Source: Apiosordaria backusii
Taxonomy: Eukaryota > Ascomycota > Sordariomycetes > Sordariales > Lasiosphaeriaceae
Assembly: GCA_030549205.1 (NCBI GenBank)
Contig: JAUKTV010000002.1
Location: 3,162,001-3,226,000, forward strand
DNA: 64,000 nt
Direction of reading: 5' to 3'
This document shows positions 34,681 to 44,957 of this stretch, one piece after another. A program made the translations under genes and the position numbers. Numbering within the stretch: position 1 is the stretch's first letter; each line of letters opens with the position of its first letter. The notes under the pieces were generated by a model that was not told where the DNA came from, did not search any database, and worked only from the letters and a program-made list of their open reading frames with translations.

Positions 34681-34914
34681 ACAGAGACTTCTCATTTCAC
34701 ATTAGAGGTAGCAACAAATTTATCCTCAATACATAGCCCAGCGTGGGTGACTGGGCCTGTGGCTAGCTCTGTAGCTGAGGCTTGGTACCCATGGCTTGGC
34801 ACTACCACACCTACTGGTTGCAAGCCGTTAATGCCAGGTATAGGAGAAGGCCCTGTTGCACGCCATTGATGCCAGGTGCGGTGGGAGCCCTAGTTGCAAG
34901 CCGTGATCCCAAGT

Positions 34915-35040
34915 GTGTTTGAAGCCTATGATACTAGGTGGTTGAGCAGGTGTGTAGTTGGGCAGGCTGGTGGTTGAGCAGGTGGGTAGTTAAGCAGGTG
35001 TGTGGTTGGGCAGGCTGGTAGTTAAGCAGGTGGTAGATCG
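34915..35040 (+). repeat. GTTGAGCAGGTGTGTAGTTGG-type repeat
   Basis: The words GGTTGAGCAGGTG, AGTTGGGCAGGCTGGT and AGTTAAGCAGGTG alternate about six times with a 14-17 bp period. Function unknown. Confidence 0.6.
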
Positions 35041-36726
35041 GGGTAGATGAGTCACAGCTAACTGAGCCAGGAAGCGTGGGTGGCTATGGAATTCAGGGGT
35101 TCAGGGGTTTTCAAGTGTACCTTATAAATTGCCTGTATCCCAGACCAGCATTTTAAATAGGACAATCAACGGATTTCCTTTTCTTTTTTGACCTATTGGT
35201 CTTACGGCTTAGGGCTATTTCATCCCTCTAATTAGGGCAAGATCGTGTTATTCTTATGACTTGAAATATTATATTAAGGTATCTTCTTCGCAACTACAGC
35301 ACAATGTCGTCTCTGTCCTACGCCTTCGTCTTCGGCCCAGTGCTTCCACCTGTGGTTCTGGTGGTGGGTTTGTTGTTTTTCAGAGTGCTACTCGCACCAG
35401 TTCAGCGGTGTAGCAGGCTATGTGATGATGGTTATACCGATAACTTATCTAGACCTAGGCGTGTGGTTCTGATTTCTTGTTCCTTTTAGACCCAGACCGG
35501 ATATCCTCAGGTATGCGAAGAGGAAATTGGAGTAGTAACAAATTTGTACTGGAACGAAGTGTAAGTTTAAATTTGTTTACTATATGGTCAATTTGTTGCT
35601 ACCAAAGCTTCGATTCGCTCTTCTTTGGGGCTTATTTGGGCGTTCAGCCTCACCACCAGCCCTAACGACCTCTCTTGCCTCTTCCAGGTACGTGTCCTTT
35701 GTGATTATGAGCCTTATGTTTCTCACCGACATCGCCAGCTAATAGCCACAAGTGACAAGCACTTTTATGTTGAGACTTTATCAGGGTACACCCTCTTAAC
35801 TGGGGGTTAGGTTTTTATATGCCCCCTGAAATTGGCATGACATTTCCCAAGACTTTTTCCCATCACAACTATCATTAATAGCCACAATTGTCACCGCACG
35901 ACATTTTTTCCCTTACAAAGTCTATACAAATAAATGATCACAAATGCTACCAAAAGGCTACCTGGTACTTTTAATCTATGCTTTTATTTCTTTAATCCTA
36001 GCTCATCTGTCTTCTATCTAAGCTTTTTACTGTCATTTTACTGTCTACTAACCCAGCTTTTATTATATTAATCCGAACATCGAATGTCCAATCTGGGCTT
36101 TAATCTTAGCTTTCTCTATATTTTACCCCAGCTTTTGAGGTACCTTGTCTGAGCTTTAAAGTCTTCTTCTGGTCACTTTAAGTCAGAGGCAATGGAGGCG
36201 TACTTTTAATGAAAAGGGGCGCTGAGAAGTGATAGATCACAATGGTGGCAACCTGCATGTATGTGCGTGATGAATGATGATGTATTGTGTAAGAAGAGCC
36301 TGACGGACTACCTAGCTAAGTGTATATGGTGTAAGTTATGTGATTGAGATGCCAGATGTGTGTATGGTGCCAGACGCCAGATGCCAGATCCTTACAAGAA
36401 GGCGATATAATCTTGAAATAAATGTTGATGCGGCTTAAGAGCATTCCGTGGAAGGTGATAGGTTAAGTTTTATTGATTGGAATATTATCCATCAGCAGCA
36501 TGTTGAATTGGTGCAAATAGCACCCTGAAAAGCAACTGCTACAGTCTGGTGGTCCCGAGGGACCACAGGGCGGAGCGTAGGCACGGTAATCACGTATAAA
36601 GATATCACCAACCAATCGATAGCGCAAGTGTGGTGTTGAAGGTTGATTGTAATAGATGAGTGTGAGAGACGAGAAACTATCTAGGCGAGCCCGCAAACCA
36701 CCAAGTATATTATTCAGGGCCCGGGC
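35041..36726. other. Repeat-rich intergenic, further 22-bp family copies at 35955-36170
   Basis: TTTATTTCTTTAATCCTAGC, CTGTCTTCTATCTAAGC and ACCCCAGCTTTTGAGG-type copies lie at 35955-36170 in the same orientation as the 34.5-kb block. A 61-residue frame at 35304 (MSSLSYAFVFGPVLPPVVLV) has a hydrophobic core but no other support. No confident gene. Confidence 0.4.
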
Positions 36727-37640
36727 TCATGTCTCTGGTCGGGGTTTCGCTCTGGCTTGCATATAAATCCTCTGCAAGCTGCATATGAACTCGTCTGACA
36801 CGAGGGGGGTTGTATTCGACGTGCCCAAATCAGCATGGACCTCAACCTTGGGCAATTCATCCCGCGTAGACCCACTAGCGACACAGCCGTTGCGTTCTGA
36901 GCGAATCGGTCCCTTCCAATCCAAGTTCGGTGGGAGATACCAGGCATTGCGCTGTGGCTGCCGTTTCCCCTCTCTTATTTCGTCCCTGATCTGACGCTGC
37001 TCCTCAATGAAAGGTATCGTTCCCATACTCGGCTTCGAAAGCGCGTCGTAGTGGAATTGACGATGGTCCAACCGCAAATTGGCCGCAAAGTCTTGTGTTT
37101 TGAGTGACTTGCAGTAACCATAAAGGTAGGATATATAGGTAGTGAGCCGAGTCCGGAGGACCGTATCGGAGGGCGCGTCGAGAAAGCTGTCGATCAAGGC
37201 GTCAAGAAGAAGGTCGAGCGGAGGCACGAAACACTCTGGAGAGGACGGGCGCAACTTCTCAATCGGAACGTTCCAATCGGCGGCGGGGAGGAGAACTGTC
37301 GTGGTTGGCCCCGGCGGGTCCTGGGATGGCGGAGGAGGTGGCCAAGGACTCGACTTCTGGTCGGTTGGGCGGTTGGGGTATAGTTTGGAGGATTCAGGCG
37401 GCGCTGTGATATGGGTCCCATTAAGAAGTAGTAGTCAGAGTTCAGCGGCCCAGCGTCAGTCCAACCCTTCTCGATCAGTGCGCGGGCGGCTTCATCAATA
37501 TCGGGAACGAGGAGGTGCAGGTCGAACACCACGGTGGGGACACCATATGGAGCAATCGCATCTTCAAACCACACAAGACAAGGAATGCCTCGCTCACGTA
37601 GAGCTGTGCAGGGCTCGTGTCTTCTCGGACAGGCGACCAT
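36727..37640 (-). CDS. Uncharacterised fungal protein, apparent frameshift at a G-run
   Basis: I take the ATG at 37640 (MVACPRRHEPCTALRERGIP). The protein continues LVWFEDAIAPYGVPTVVFDL and HLLVPDIDEAARALIEKGW, a compact alpha/beta-looking segment that reminded me of a recurrent uncharacterised fungal family. After DYYFLMG the frame breaks. Adding one G in the GGG of ATGGGACC (plus strand 37417-37419) gives GTHITAPPESSKLYPN, then TTTVLLPAADWNVPIEKLRP and CFVPPLDLLLDALIDSFLD, a helical C-terminal half ending at 36727. The repaired length is about 304 residues. It is the only convincing gene in the repeat island. I do not assign a function; a nucleotidyltransferase-like fold is only a guess. 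Confidence 0.6.
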
Positions 37641-37924
37641 GGTGAGTGGATGGGTTTGCTGCTGACGCTGAGTGCGGAAAGGACGACACTTGAAGAGGGG
37701 CAAAGTCGGGATCTTGGGATGAGGTGGCCTTACAGTGGTAGCCCTGTAGAGTGCACTGGAGTGTGCACTGGAAGTTGGACTGTGGGCGTCTACAGAACCT
37801 TTTTTTTAGTGGGTTTTAGTGGTCTTGGCGACAAGCCTTGTCTAGGGAATTAGACTCTATTTTGGAACTGACCTAGGCAAGGCGGTTTAGCCTTGTCGAG
37901 AGAAGGGGGGCCCCACTGGGATAA

Positions 37925-38410
37925 GAGTGTAAAAAAGCTTAGATTGTGGACCGTAAAAGCTTATATTCTGTTGTGTTAAAGCTTAGATTAAGTGGTTTTC
38001 AAGCTTACCTAGATTAACAGATTTGGAGTCTACATCGAGTCTTTTTAAAGCTTGGATCATGGGAACAAGGATAAATGGAGCGAAGCGAGGCACTGGACTG
38101 GAGCCTGTAACTGGAATGTAAAAGCTTCGCTCTACTTAAGAAACTTTAAGGTCTAGTCAACAGGTACCAGGCAGAGATGCATGTCTTATTTAAGGGCAGC
38201 AAAGAATTTTTTTAGAAGACCGGCAACCGCGGCGATGTCTGCACTTTTGGCAGCAGCAAGTGCGGTGATGCCCTCAATTTTAGCAGCGGCAAGGCTGATG
38301 TGGTAGGTAGTGGTAATGTCGCTGCTAATGCGGCTAATGGTGGTGCGATGTGTGGTGCGGTGTGCAGTGGTGTGTCACATGGTGTTTGGTGTGTGGTGTA
38401 TGGTGTGTGA
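37925..38410. repeat. 22-bp family copies and a diverged relative of the 34.2-kb repeat
   Basis: AAAGCTTAGATTGTGGACCG, AAAGCTTATATTCTG and AAAGCTTAGATTAAG occur at 37936-38005, opposite in orientation to the 34.5- and 36-kb blocks. GCAGCGGCAAGGCTGATGTG at about 38285 matches 34180 with few differences, and GTG-rich words follow to 38410. Confidence 0.6.
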
Positions 38411-39117
38411 TGTAATTAAGATATCCAACAATCCTTTTACGTGCCGTTCACATACATCATACCTTTTTGAACATATGCTCATGCCGAACTGATTTTAAGC
38501 TCAGCTGTCATGTCTGCGCGAGAGCCCAAAGTGATAGATAAAGACCTATATTGAGATAGTAATCCCGGAGTGAAAAGAAGACAGAAGAAGAGATTAAGAA
38601 TGAGCCTCAATCTCCTATTCACGGTCGAATAGGTCGGGTGATAGTCTCAGTGAGAGAGACTCGGTCTGTCAGTAAGCCTCAGCTCGAGCTTAAACCCCAG
38701 GCGTCACAGTCGCTTACATTCCTACGGCGGTGAGCCTTGTACCCTTAGCCACTGTGGCGAGTGAACTTCTCATGACAGCGTCGGATTGGGAGACAAGCTA
38801 TTAGGCACATGAGCTTAGATCGAGTTAATTGTAGTGGTGTTAGCAGGCGTGGCCACTTTACATCCATGTCTGTTATTTTCCCGAGTCAGTTGTGTAATTC
38901 AGGGGTTCATTCAGGAGTTGGGTTTGCTGCGGTTAATGCAGGGGATATGGGGAAGCCAAATATCTTCTTTGAGATGGGCACAGTAGACCAATCAAGCCCA
39001 CATGCACTCCAAAACGATTTGTTCAACATTAAATTGCATCATTCATCCCCAATCAACGGTTACACCGCCCCGCCCCCCCCCCCATCCCACCTTATTAGAT
39101 TACATCCACCTCATCAC
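38411..39117. other. Intergenic, no gene seen
   Basis: 3' flank of the DUF3433 gene at the right end. Nothing else recognised. Confidence 0.4.
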
Positions 39118-41697
39118 TTACAACCAATTCCTATCCTCCTCCTCCCACGGCCTCGTCGCCCGGCTATAATCATACCCAACCCTCCACTCGCTCACCAGTT
39201 CCTCCTCATCCACCCCGCAATGACTCTGCCCATCCCTCCCTCTGAACCACCCAAGCCCATACCTCTTCCCTACTCCTTCCAACCATTGCTCCATCTCCCT
39301 ATTCCCAAACTTGGCCGTCCCGACGAAGTCGTAGAGCATCTTACTCTGGTGAATATACGCCAAAACACTCGCGATGGTGTTTGGTTGCCTCGGTAGGAAC
39401 ACCCTCCGGCGTTTAAGGTGGGTGATGATGCTCAATACTCCCATGTATAGGAGGATGAGCAATGCAAGCGTGAAACTAATCCAGAATGAGGGGATGGTTT
39501 CCTGTCCGGCGTTGAGGTCGGAGGATGGGGTAACAGTTGGGGCAGAGGCGATGAAGACACGGCCTTCGACGGTTGCGAGGGAGGTGACTAGCACAGTGAG
39601 GATTTCCGTCAGGATGGTGCCGAAACCGACGAAGAAAACTAGCCAGTGTTTGTTTATCAGGCCGCGAATGGCGACCCAGCCGAAGGGCATGGCTGTGTAA
39701 TCCAGCGTCAGGGTTTTAGGGGGTGCGTGCCGTTGGGAGAGGATGTAGTAAGGTTGCATGAGCCGGACGTCTGTCTCGAGTGCTCCCCAGGAGAGTTTGA
39801 TGCAGACAGCTAAGACGGTGATGAGCCAGGGGGCTCGGTCGGTCAAGATCGTGGCGGGGGTGAAGAGGAAGACGGGGATTAGGGCAATGAACGCGAATAT
39901 CCCAAATATTAACGGGTAGGCGCCGGCTGGGCGGAGCATCATCGGGTGTGGGTTGCCCGAAAGGTGGTTCTTGTTGTATTTCTCGCGTTCTTGGATGGAA
40001 GGGGGGTTGGTGTCGTCTGGCGCTAGAGATGAATTGCGGAGGACGTAGCGGCGGTCTTTGAGTTTGCTGTGGATGTCTTGGTGGGTGGCGACGTCCATGT
40101 CTTTGAAGTCCATTAGGATGTGGCTGACTGTTGCCATGGCGGCCAGGCCGGCGATGCCTTTGACGTCGGCCAACAGACCGGACCGGCGGGCTTGAAGCTG
40201 ATAGAAGAGAATGCATCCAAGTACGGCGATAATGACAAGTAATGTCGTCAAGATACGGGACCAAACATGGTGTATGAGGATGCTTTTCTCTATGTAGGGG
40301 TTCTCGAGACGGGTGTTGCGGTCAGGGGATATGATCAGAGAGGCAGCCCCGAGTGCAGGGACAAGTGTGTTGGCAAGCAAGCTAGCTGTTGATGATACTG
40401 CTACAGCGTAATGCTTGCAGTGTAAAGCCCGAAAAGGACGCAGCCAAACAAACTGTGTAAGATACTCAACATTGATCGACTCGTCCGCCAGTGCTCCTCC
40501 TTCTTTCGATAGTTGATAAAATGGCTCGAGACGCATGACATCGAAGTTGGCAATCTGCCACATGACACCATATGTAACAGCAATAGCCACAGGGAGAAAC
40601 TTGACGGCGAAATACTGCGAAGTCGATATATCGTTTGGCGTTCGAAATTTGACCAAGGCATCCTGGGTAGAGCGTCGGTATAAGATTTCCACAGATACGG
40701 CCATGCCAATAGACAAAACAATCAACCAGACCAAGTATGGCCATCTCATAGAAAATGGCTTCCAGTTGGGCTGCGGGTAGAAGACCTCTGTTTTGTTGGC
40801 GGTTGTCGGAAATGTTGTCTGTCTCATGGCAAATCGGCCCGGCTCGTCTTCAGCGTTTGGGTCATGCCCACCAACAAGACTGAGATCAAACTTGGACTGA
40901 GCGGCGGTATCCTCCGCCATAACCACCTCAATCACCTCCCCGCGTTTGTTGGCCTCATTTTGGGCAAGTCTCTTCACTGTGTCGGTACGAGATATACGTC
41001 TGCTGTTTCTCGAGATGGAAAATGTGCGGCTCAAGGGTCGTTCCGCCACAGGACTGGATGCCAGCAAATCAGTTTCTGTGACTGTAGTTTCCGCCTTCAG
41101 GCCTTTTCCCAAGCCTCCTGTCAGTTTTCCCTGAGCTTCCTGCTCTTGGAGAGTCTTCATGAATGCCTCATCAGCTTTCGTTGCGGGACCCAATGCGCTG
41201 CTAACATCGAACGTCGGCACTCTCGAAACCCGGGCTCCTGGTATTGGAGTTTCGTCTCCACCCAAAGGAGCAGCAGACTGTATTAGCCCCAAATCTATGC
41301 CGTCTTCCTCTTCTGGGATTGCGTCGTGACGCCGTTGTTGCTGTCTCTGAGCGAAACTGGGACCGACATTCTGGGGTGGTGCTATCAGCGTGGGTGATGA
41401 TACTGGCTCATATGCGCCACCGCCGGCCCCAATGAACGATGTCCACCCAGTTGACGCTCCTCCATATGTATGGCCAACATCATCAGCTGAACCATAAGGA
41501 CGCCTCCCGTACTGGTTTCGTAGGTTATCGTCGGACTGAAGTGACACCAAAGAGGGCCGTGGCGGTATTACGGCTCCTGTCTCGTCGCGGAAGTTGTCGA
41601 AATCGGTAATGTCAGACACAGTAGAGATCCTGCTGATGGAACCTGAGGTGGCAGAGCGGAGTGGTGGTCTTGGTCTCGGTGGGTAAAAGGGATCCAT
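39118..41697 (-). CDS. DUF3433 domain membrane protein, 859 residues
   Basis: A single exon. The first ~300 residues are cytosolic and disordered (Pro/Ser/Gln-rich, with RISTVSDITDFDNFRDE early and an Arg/Ser patch RTFSISRNSRRISRT). Two halves of similar design follow. Each has a YLVWLIVLSIG- or YPLIFGIFAFIALIPVFLF-type span, a WxxxD-like segment between spans, and a LxPYxxLS motif (EPFYQLSKEGGALADES; QPYYILSQRHAPPKTL). That duplicated pattern is the DUF3433 hallmark of Pezizomycotina. I count about eight transmembrane segments. The C-terminus is short and cytosolic (VGKRYGLGWFRGRDG, then RATRPWEEEDRNWL). The molecular function is unknown. It is divergent from the Ras-like gene across a 1.9-kb gap. 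Confidence 0.85.
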   Translation of the reverse strand: MDPFYPPRPRPPLRSATSGSISRISTVSDITDFDNFRDETGAVIPPRPSLVSLQSDDNLRNQYGRRPYGSADDVGHTYGGASTGWTSFIGAGGGAYEPVSSPTLIAPPQNVGPSFAQRQQQRRHDAIPEEEDGIDLGLIQSAAPLGGDETPIPGARVSRVPTFDVSSALGPATKADEAFMKTLQEQEAQGKLTGGLGKGLKAETTVTETDLLASSPVAERPLSRTFSISRNSRRISRTDTVKRLAQNEANKRGEVIEVVMAEDTAAQSKFDLSLVGGHDPNAEDEPGRFAMRQTTFPTTANKTEVFYPQPNWKPFSMRWPYLVWLIVLSIGMAVSVEILYRRSTQDALVKFRTPNDISTSQYFAVKFLPVAIAVTYGVMWQIANFDVMRLEPFYQLSKEGGALADESINVEYLTQFVWLRPFRALHCKHYAVAVSSTASLLANTLVPALGAASLIISPDRNTRLENPYIEKSILIHHVWSRILTTLLVIIAVLGCILFYQLQARRSGLLADVKGIAGLAAMATVSHILMDFKDMDVATHQDIHSKLKDRRYVLRNSSLAPDDTNPPSIQEREKYNKNHLSGNPHPMMLRPAGAYPLIFGIFAFIALIPVFLFTPATILTDRAPWLITVLAVCIKLSWGALETDVRLMQPYYILSQRHAPPKTLTLDYTAMPFGWVAIRGLINKHWLVFFVGFGTILTEILTVLVTSLATVEGRVFIASAPTVTPSSDLNAGQETIPSFWISFTLALLILLYMGVLSIITHLKRRRVFLPRQPNTIASVLAYIHQSKMLYDFVGTAKFGNREMEQWLEGVGKRYGLGWFRGRDGQSHCGVDEEELVSEWRVGYDYSRATRPWEEEDRNWL

Positions 41698-43603
41698 TGC
41701 CAGGTATCATGACATGGTTTTCAACTCAGATCCGTAGAGAAAGGAAGAAGTGACAAAACAAGGAGGACGATAGAATGTGAGCTTGGGCCAGAATTCAGCA
41801 GGTAGATGACGACGGCAAGGCTCCAGTGCCGAGGATGAGACCATATGCAGGTTTAGGCGCTTGCAAGTTCAGGTACCAGTGCGGCTGAGCTCAAGATGTT
41901 GTTCCGTGTGGTCCAAGTGGTTCCTGAGACCCTGGCTCGGGAACGAAAAGGACCACAAGAGAACGGTGAACCAAAAGGAGGTCTCGGTCGGGAGCCCGAT
42001 AGGGCTCAGGGCTGATGGCTGTGTCGATTAGCTCTCAGGATTTGACGGGGGAGGGTTGGTCTCTCGGCCGAGTGGTTGTCCTTGATTGCTCTCCTGGAGC
42101 CTCATCTCAGGTCCATGTCGACGCCAGTTCTTTTGTTACAGAGAGAACATCAAGGAAAAGGGCGCACGATATCCGGAAAAGGCATATATTCCCCATGTAA
42201 ATGCCCCCCGCGCAGGGTAAGCATAAATGCTTGTTTTCCAGAGCCATGGCGGGGGAGATGTTGCAGATTGCTGACCACAAGCGCAGTGTTCTGTTGCATT
42301 GGGGTCTAAGCTTAGCAACCCTGGGGGCCAAGACATGCCACAGCGCTTTTTCAGCGGGCCTGGCCGCGATGCATGTCCCACACTTCTCCTCTGCGCCGAC
42401 TCCCGTGAGCAACATTGGCCTTCATCATGTTTGTCTTGGTTAAAACTTCGTTTCATCAACGATGCTGCAACCTAAGAATCGTTCCGACGTCACCAATATG
42501 GTCATTGTTGCGGGCGCTACCTATTAATAGCGGATCGAGTTGCAGAGTTGCAGTTAAGGTCACCGGTTCCCTCCCAGCTGCTCGGCATGCGATCAACCTT
42601 TGACTGCTGCCATCGGCAATCCACGCCACAGGACGCAAAGCGCAATAAATAGATGGACCTGCAGACACTAGTTCTTGGGCACTGCAGCTACTCCGCTAGA
42701 CTACGCAACACGGCGTTAGGCATGGGATGACAACAGCATCTGTCTTTCTCTGAAGTCTTGTGTGTCAGGTCGAGGCCCCCTTTGCCGCTCGGCTGGGGCT
42801 TCCCGATCTTAAATCCCACGGCAGCATGACAGAGCCTCGCCATCTCACCGTCGGGATCTTCCCCCACTGACAAGGGTTCTTTTCAGACGACCGCCATCGA
42901 CCACCCACCCCCTCTTGATCAGGGGTGCTGCGGCTTGGTACCCAAATGTTCAAATATCAACGTTCTGCGCCGCAATATTGCTGACGGCATCACACCCCAA
43001 CGCCGTAACCATCTTTTCTTCGTCGAATTGGTCCACGGTCACTTTCACAAATGGCATATTGGACAACCTCACGTGTTTCCTGAAAAGCTATCCCGCCGTT
43101 ACTCAAGTTGGTGGGAGCAGCCCCACAGATTAGCCTGCGATTGTCTTGCCTCACAACTGATGACCAGTGTCAGAGCAGTTGAAAAGACCCTGAATACCCA
43201 GCTGGTTTCCATTCTCAAGAGAGCCCTCTACCAAAGTATTCACGAAGATCTTCCCTTTGAGAATTTTGGCCGAAGTGTGTCTTTGTTACAGGTGATATTT
43301 GGCAGAATGCCATCCCGTCTGGTGATGTGTTCAGCTCAGCCTATCGTATCGCGATGGGGGCCGCGAATTCAATGCATTTCTTCTCCTATTCTGTCTTTTT
43401 GCTAGAAGTGGCGCCGGCTATGTCGGGCCCTTGAAGATCGAGAGGAACAGAGCGGCGTCCTTGATATCTTAATAGAAACTCAATATTCCCATACATTTCC
43501 ATCTGTGTTCCTGTCACTGCATTTCATCGTCATTCCGTGTTCAACATCCCACAAATATCTACCACAAAGCGAAAAGGTCTACAGTATACCTAGCAAAGAA
43601 AGA
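41698..43603. other. Long divergent intergenic region, no gene seen
   Basis: 1.9 kb between the starts of the DUF3433 and Ras-like genes. Many short overlapping frames on both strands, none convincing. Probably promoter and leader sequence. Confidence 0.45.
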
Positions 43604-44458
43604 ATGGTCGCCTCCTTCGTCTGGACCCCAGAGGAAGCCAAATACCTCAAAGCCGTCCTCCGCTGGCAAGACGCCCCATCTTCAGACGACGATAACAACA
43701 CCAAGCCGAGACCACCCAGAAGAAAACCACCACCACCACCCCCTGAAAATGAACAATTTGCCCATCATCGAAAACAACCCCAACAGCAATCCCAAGAAAA
43801 AGACGAGCCGCCAGCCGGTGAATTCCGCGTGTTAATCCTAGGTGCAAAATCAACAGGGAAATCCTCCCTTCTCACCCGAGTATGCCTTCCCCCCCCTTCA
43901 CCCATAATCATCAGTATTCTTTACTAACCCACCAAGTTCTCCCAAAACACCTTCCCCCCCTCCCCATCTCCCCCAACCACCACAGGAGCAGGAACAGGGG
44001 AATCCCACCCCACCATCTGCCGACACCCCATCCATCTCAACTCCAGCGACAGAAGAAGAGGGAAATATCTGATCGACGCCCTCGAGTTCCCCTCCAACCA
44101 CCTCTCATCGAATCCACTACTTGAACAGGCGCTCGCCATTACAGAGGCGGCGGTTGTAGTGTATGACATCACCAGCCCTGATAGCTTTCAACTGGCAAAG
44201 GGGCTCGTCCAATTCATCTCTGAGCACTTCAACCCTTTGACTCCCTCGCCCAACCACAACCACAACAACAACAACAGGAGGAGTATATACCCAGTAATCC
44301 TCGCAGCTAACAAATCCGACAGTACCGAGAGGAGGGTCACAATGGAAGAAGGCCATCAGGCAGTGGAGCGATTACCTGGGGTGAAATTCATGGAAGTAAG
44401 CGCGAAGACGGGGAGGGGGGTGAAGGAGGTTTTTGAGGGGGTTGGGGGGAGGTGTTGA
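43604..44458 (+). CDS. Ras-like small GTPase with long N-terminal extension
   Basis: Exons 43604-43879 and 43937-44458 give 265 residues. The intron carries a perfect TACTAAC branch and ends ACCAAG. An unusual ~75-residue Pro/Gln/Asp-rich extension precedes the P-loop GAKSTGKSS (about 80-88). The G3 region is non-standard: the usual DTAG is replaced by a segment reading GKYLIDALEFPSNH. VVVYDITSPDSFQLAKGLV matches the Ras-type beta-4 and helix-3 region. NKSD (about 217-220) is the G4 motif and SAKTG (about 246) is G5. The frame ends GVGGRC at 44458. Adding one G to the run 44444-44449 would instead extend it by ~70 basic residues (ending LRRMFWKR... near 44679), which is plausible. It probably regulates signalling or trafficking at a membrane. 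Convergent with OMA1. Confidence 0.8.
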
Positions 44459-44957
44459 ATGCGAGGGGGGGGAGGAATATGAATGCGGGGAGGGAGAGGG
44501 AAAGGGGGGTGATGGTGGGGGGGTATGAGAAGGAGGGGGAGGTTGCTAGGCAGGGGGGGAACATAAAGGGGGGTGAAGGGGATAGGGTGAAAGGGAAGGG
44601 GAAAGGGGGGATGTTGAGGAGGATGTTTTGGAAGCGGGGGGGACAACAGACACGGCCGGGGCGGCAAGGGGTTGTTTGATCTTTTTAGTAGCATCAATAA
44701 AGGCCGGCCTGGGAAGGATGATGATCAGATATGTCCCTGTATGTTGGATAAGGATGTCTGCATTATGATCACGCGTGTCTACTTTTGATATACCATCAAT
44801 ATCATACATCTCTTCTTCTTTTACAACGTCCCACCCATGTGTATTTTTAAGAGCCCCATAGGCAAACCAAATGACCCCCAACTCCACGCTAAAGAATACG
44901 ATTCCAGCCCCCAAAATGCTTTTACTTTCCAAAGTGAGATGAGACATGGTCAGTATC

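Noticed and set aside
35304..35489. Small hydrophobic ORF MSSLSYAFVFGP
   Set aside because: 61 residues, no homologue recognised, surrounded by decayed repeats.
38505..38712. Possible solo LTR (TGTCATG ... GTCACA)
   Set aside because: The ends are TG...CA, but there is no matching target-site duplication and no second copy in the window.
38680..38770. tRNA-like stretch (GCCACAGTGGCTAAGG on the minus strand)
   Set aside because: It lacks a B box and a closing acceptor stem; not a tRNA.
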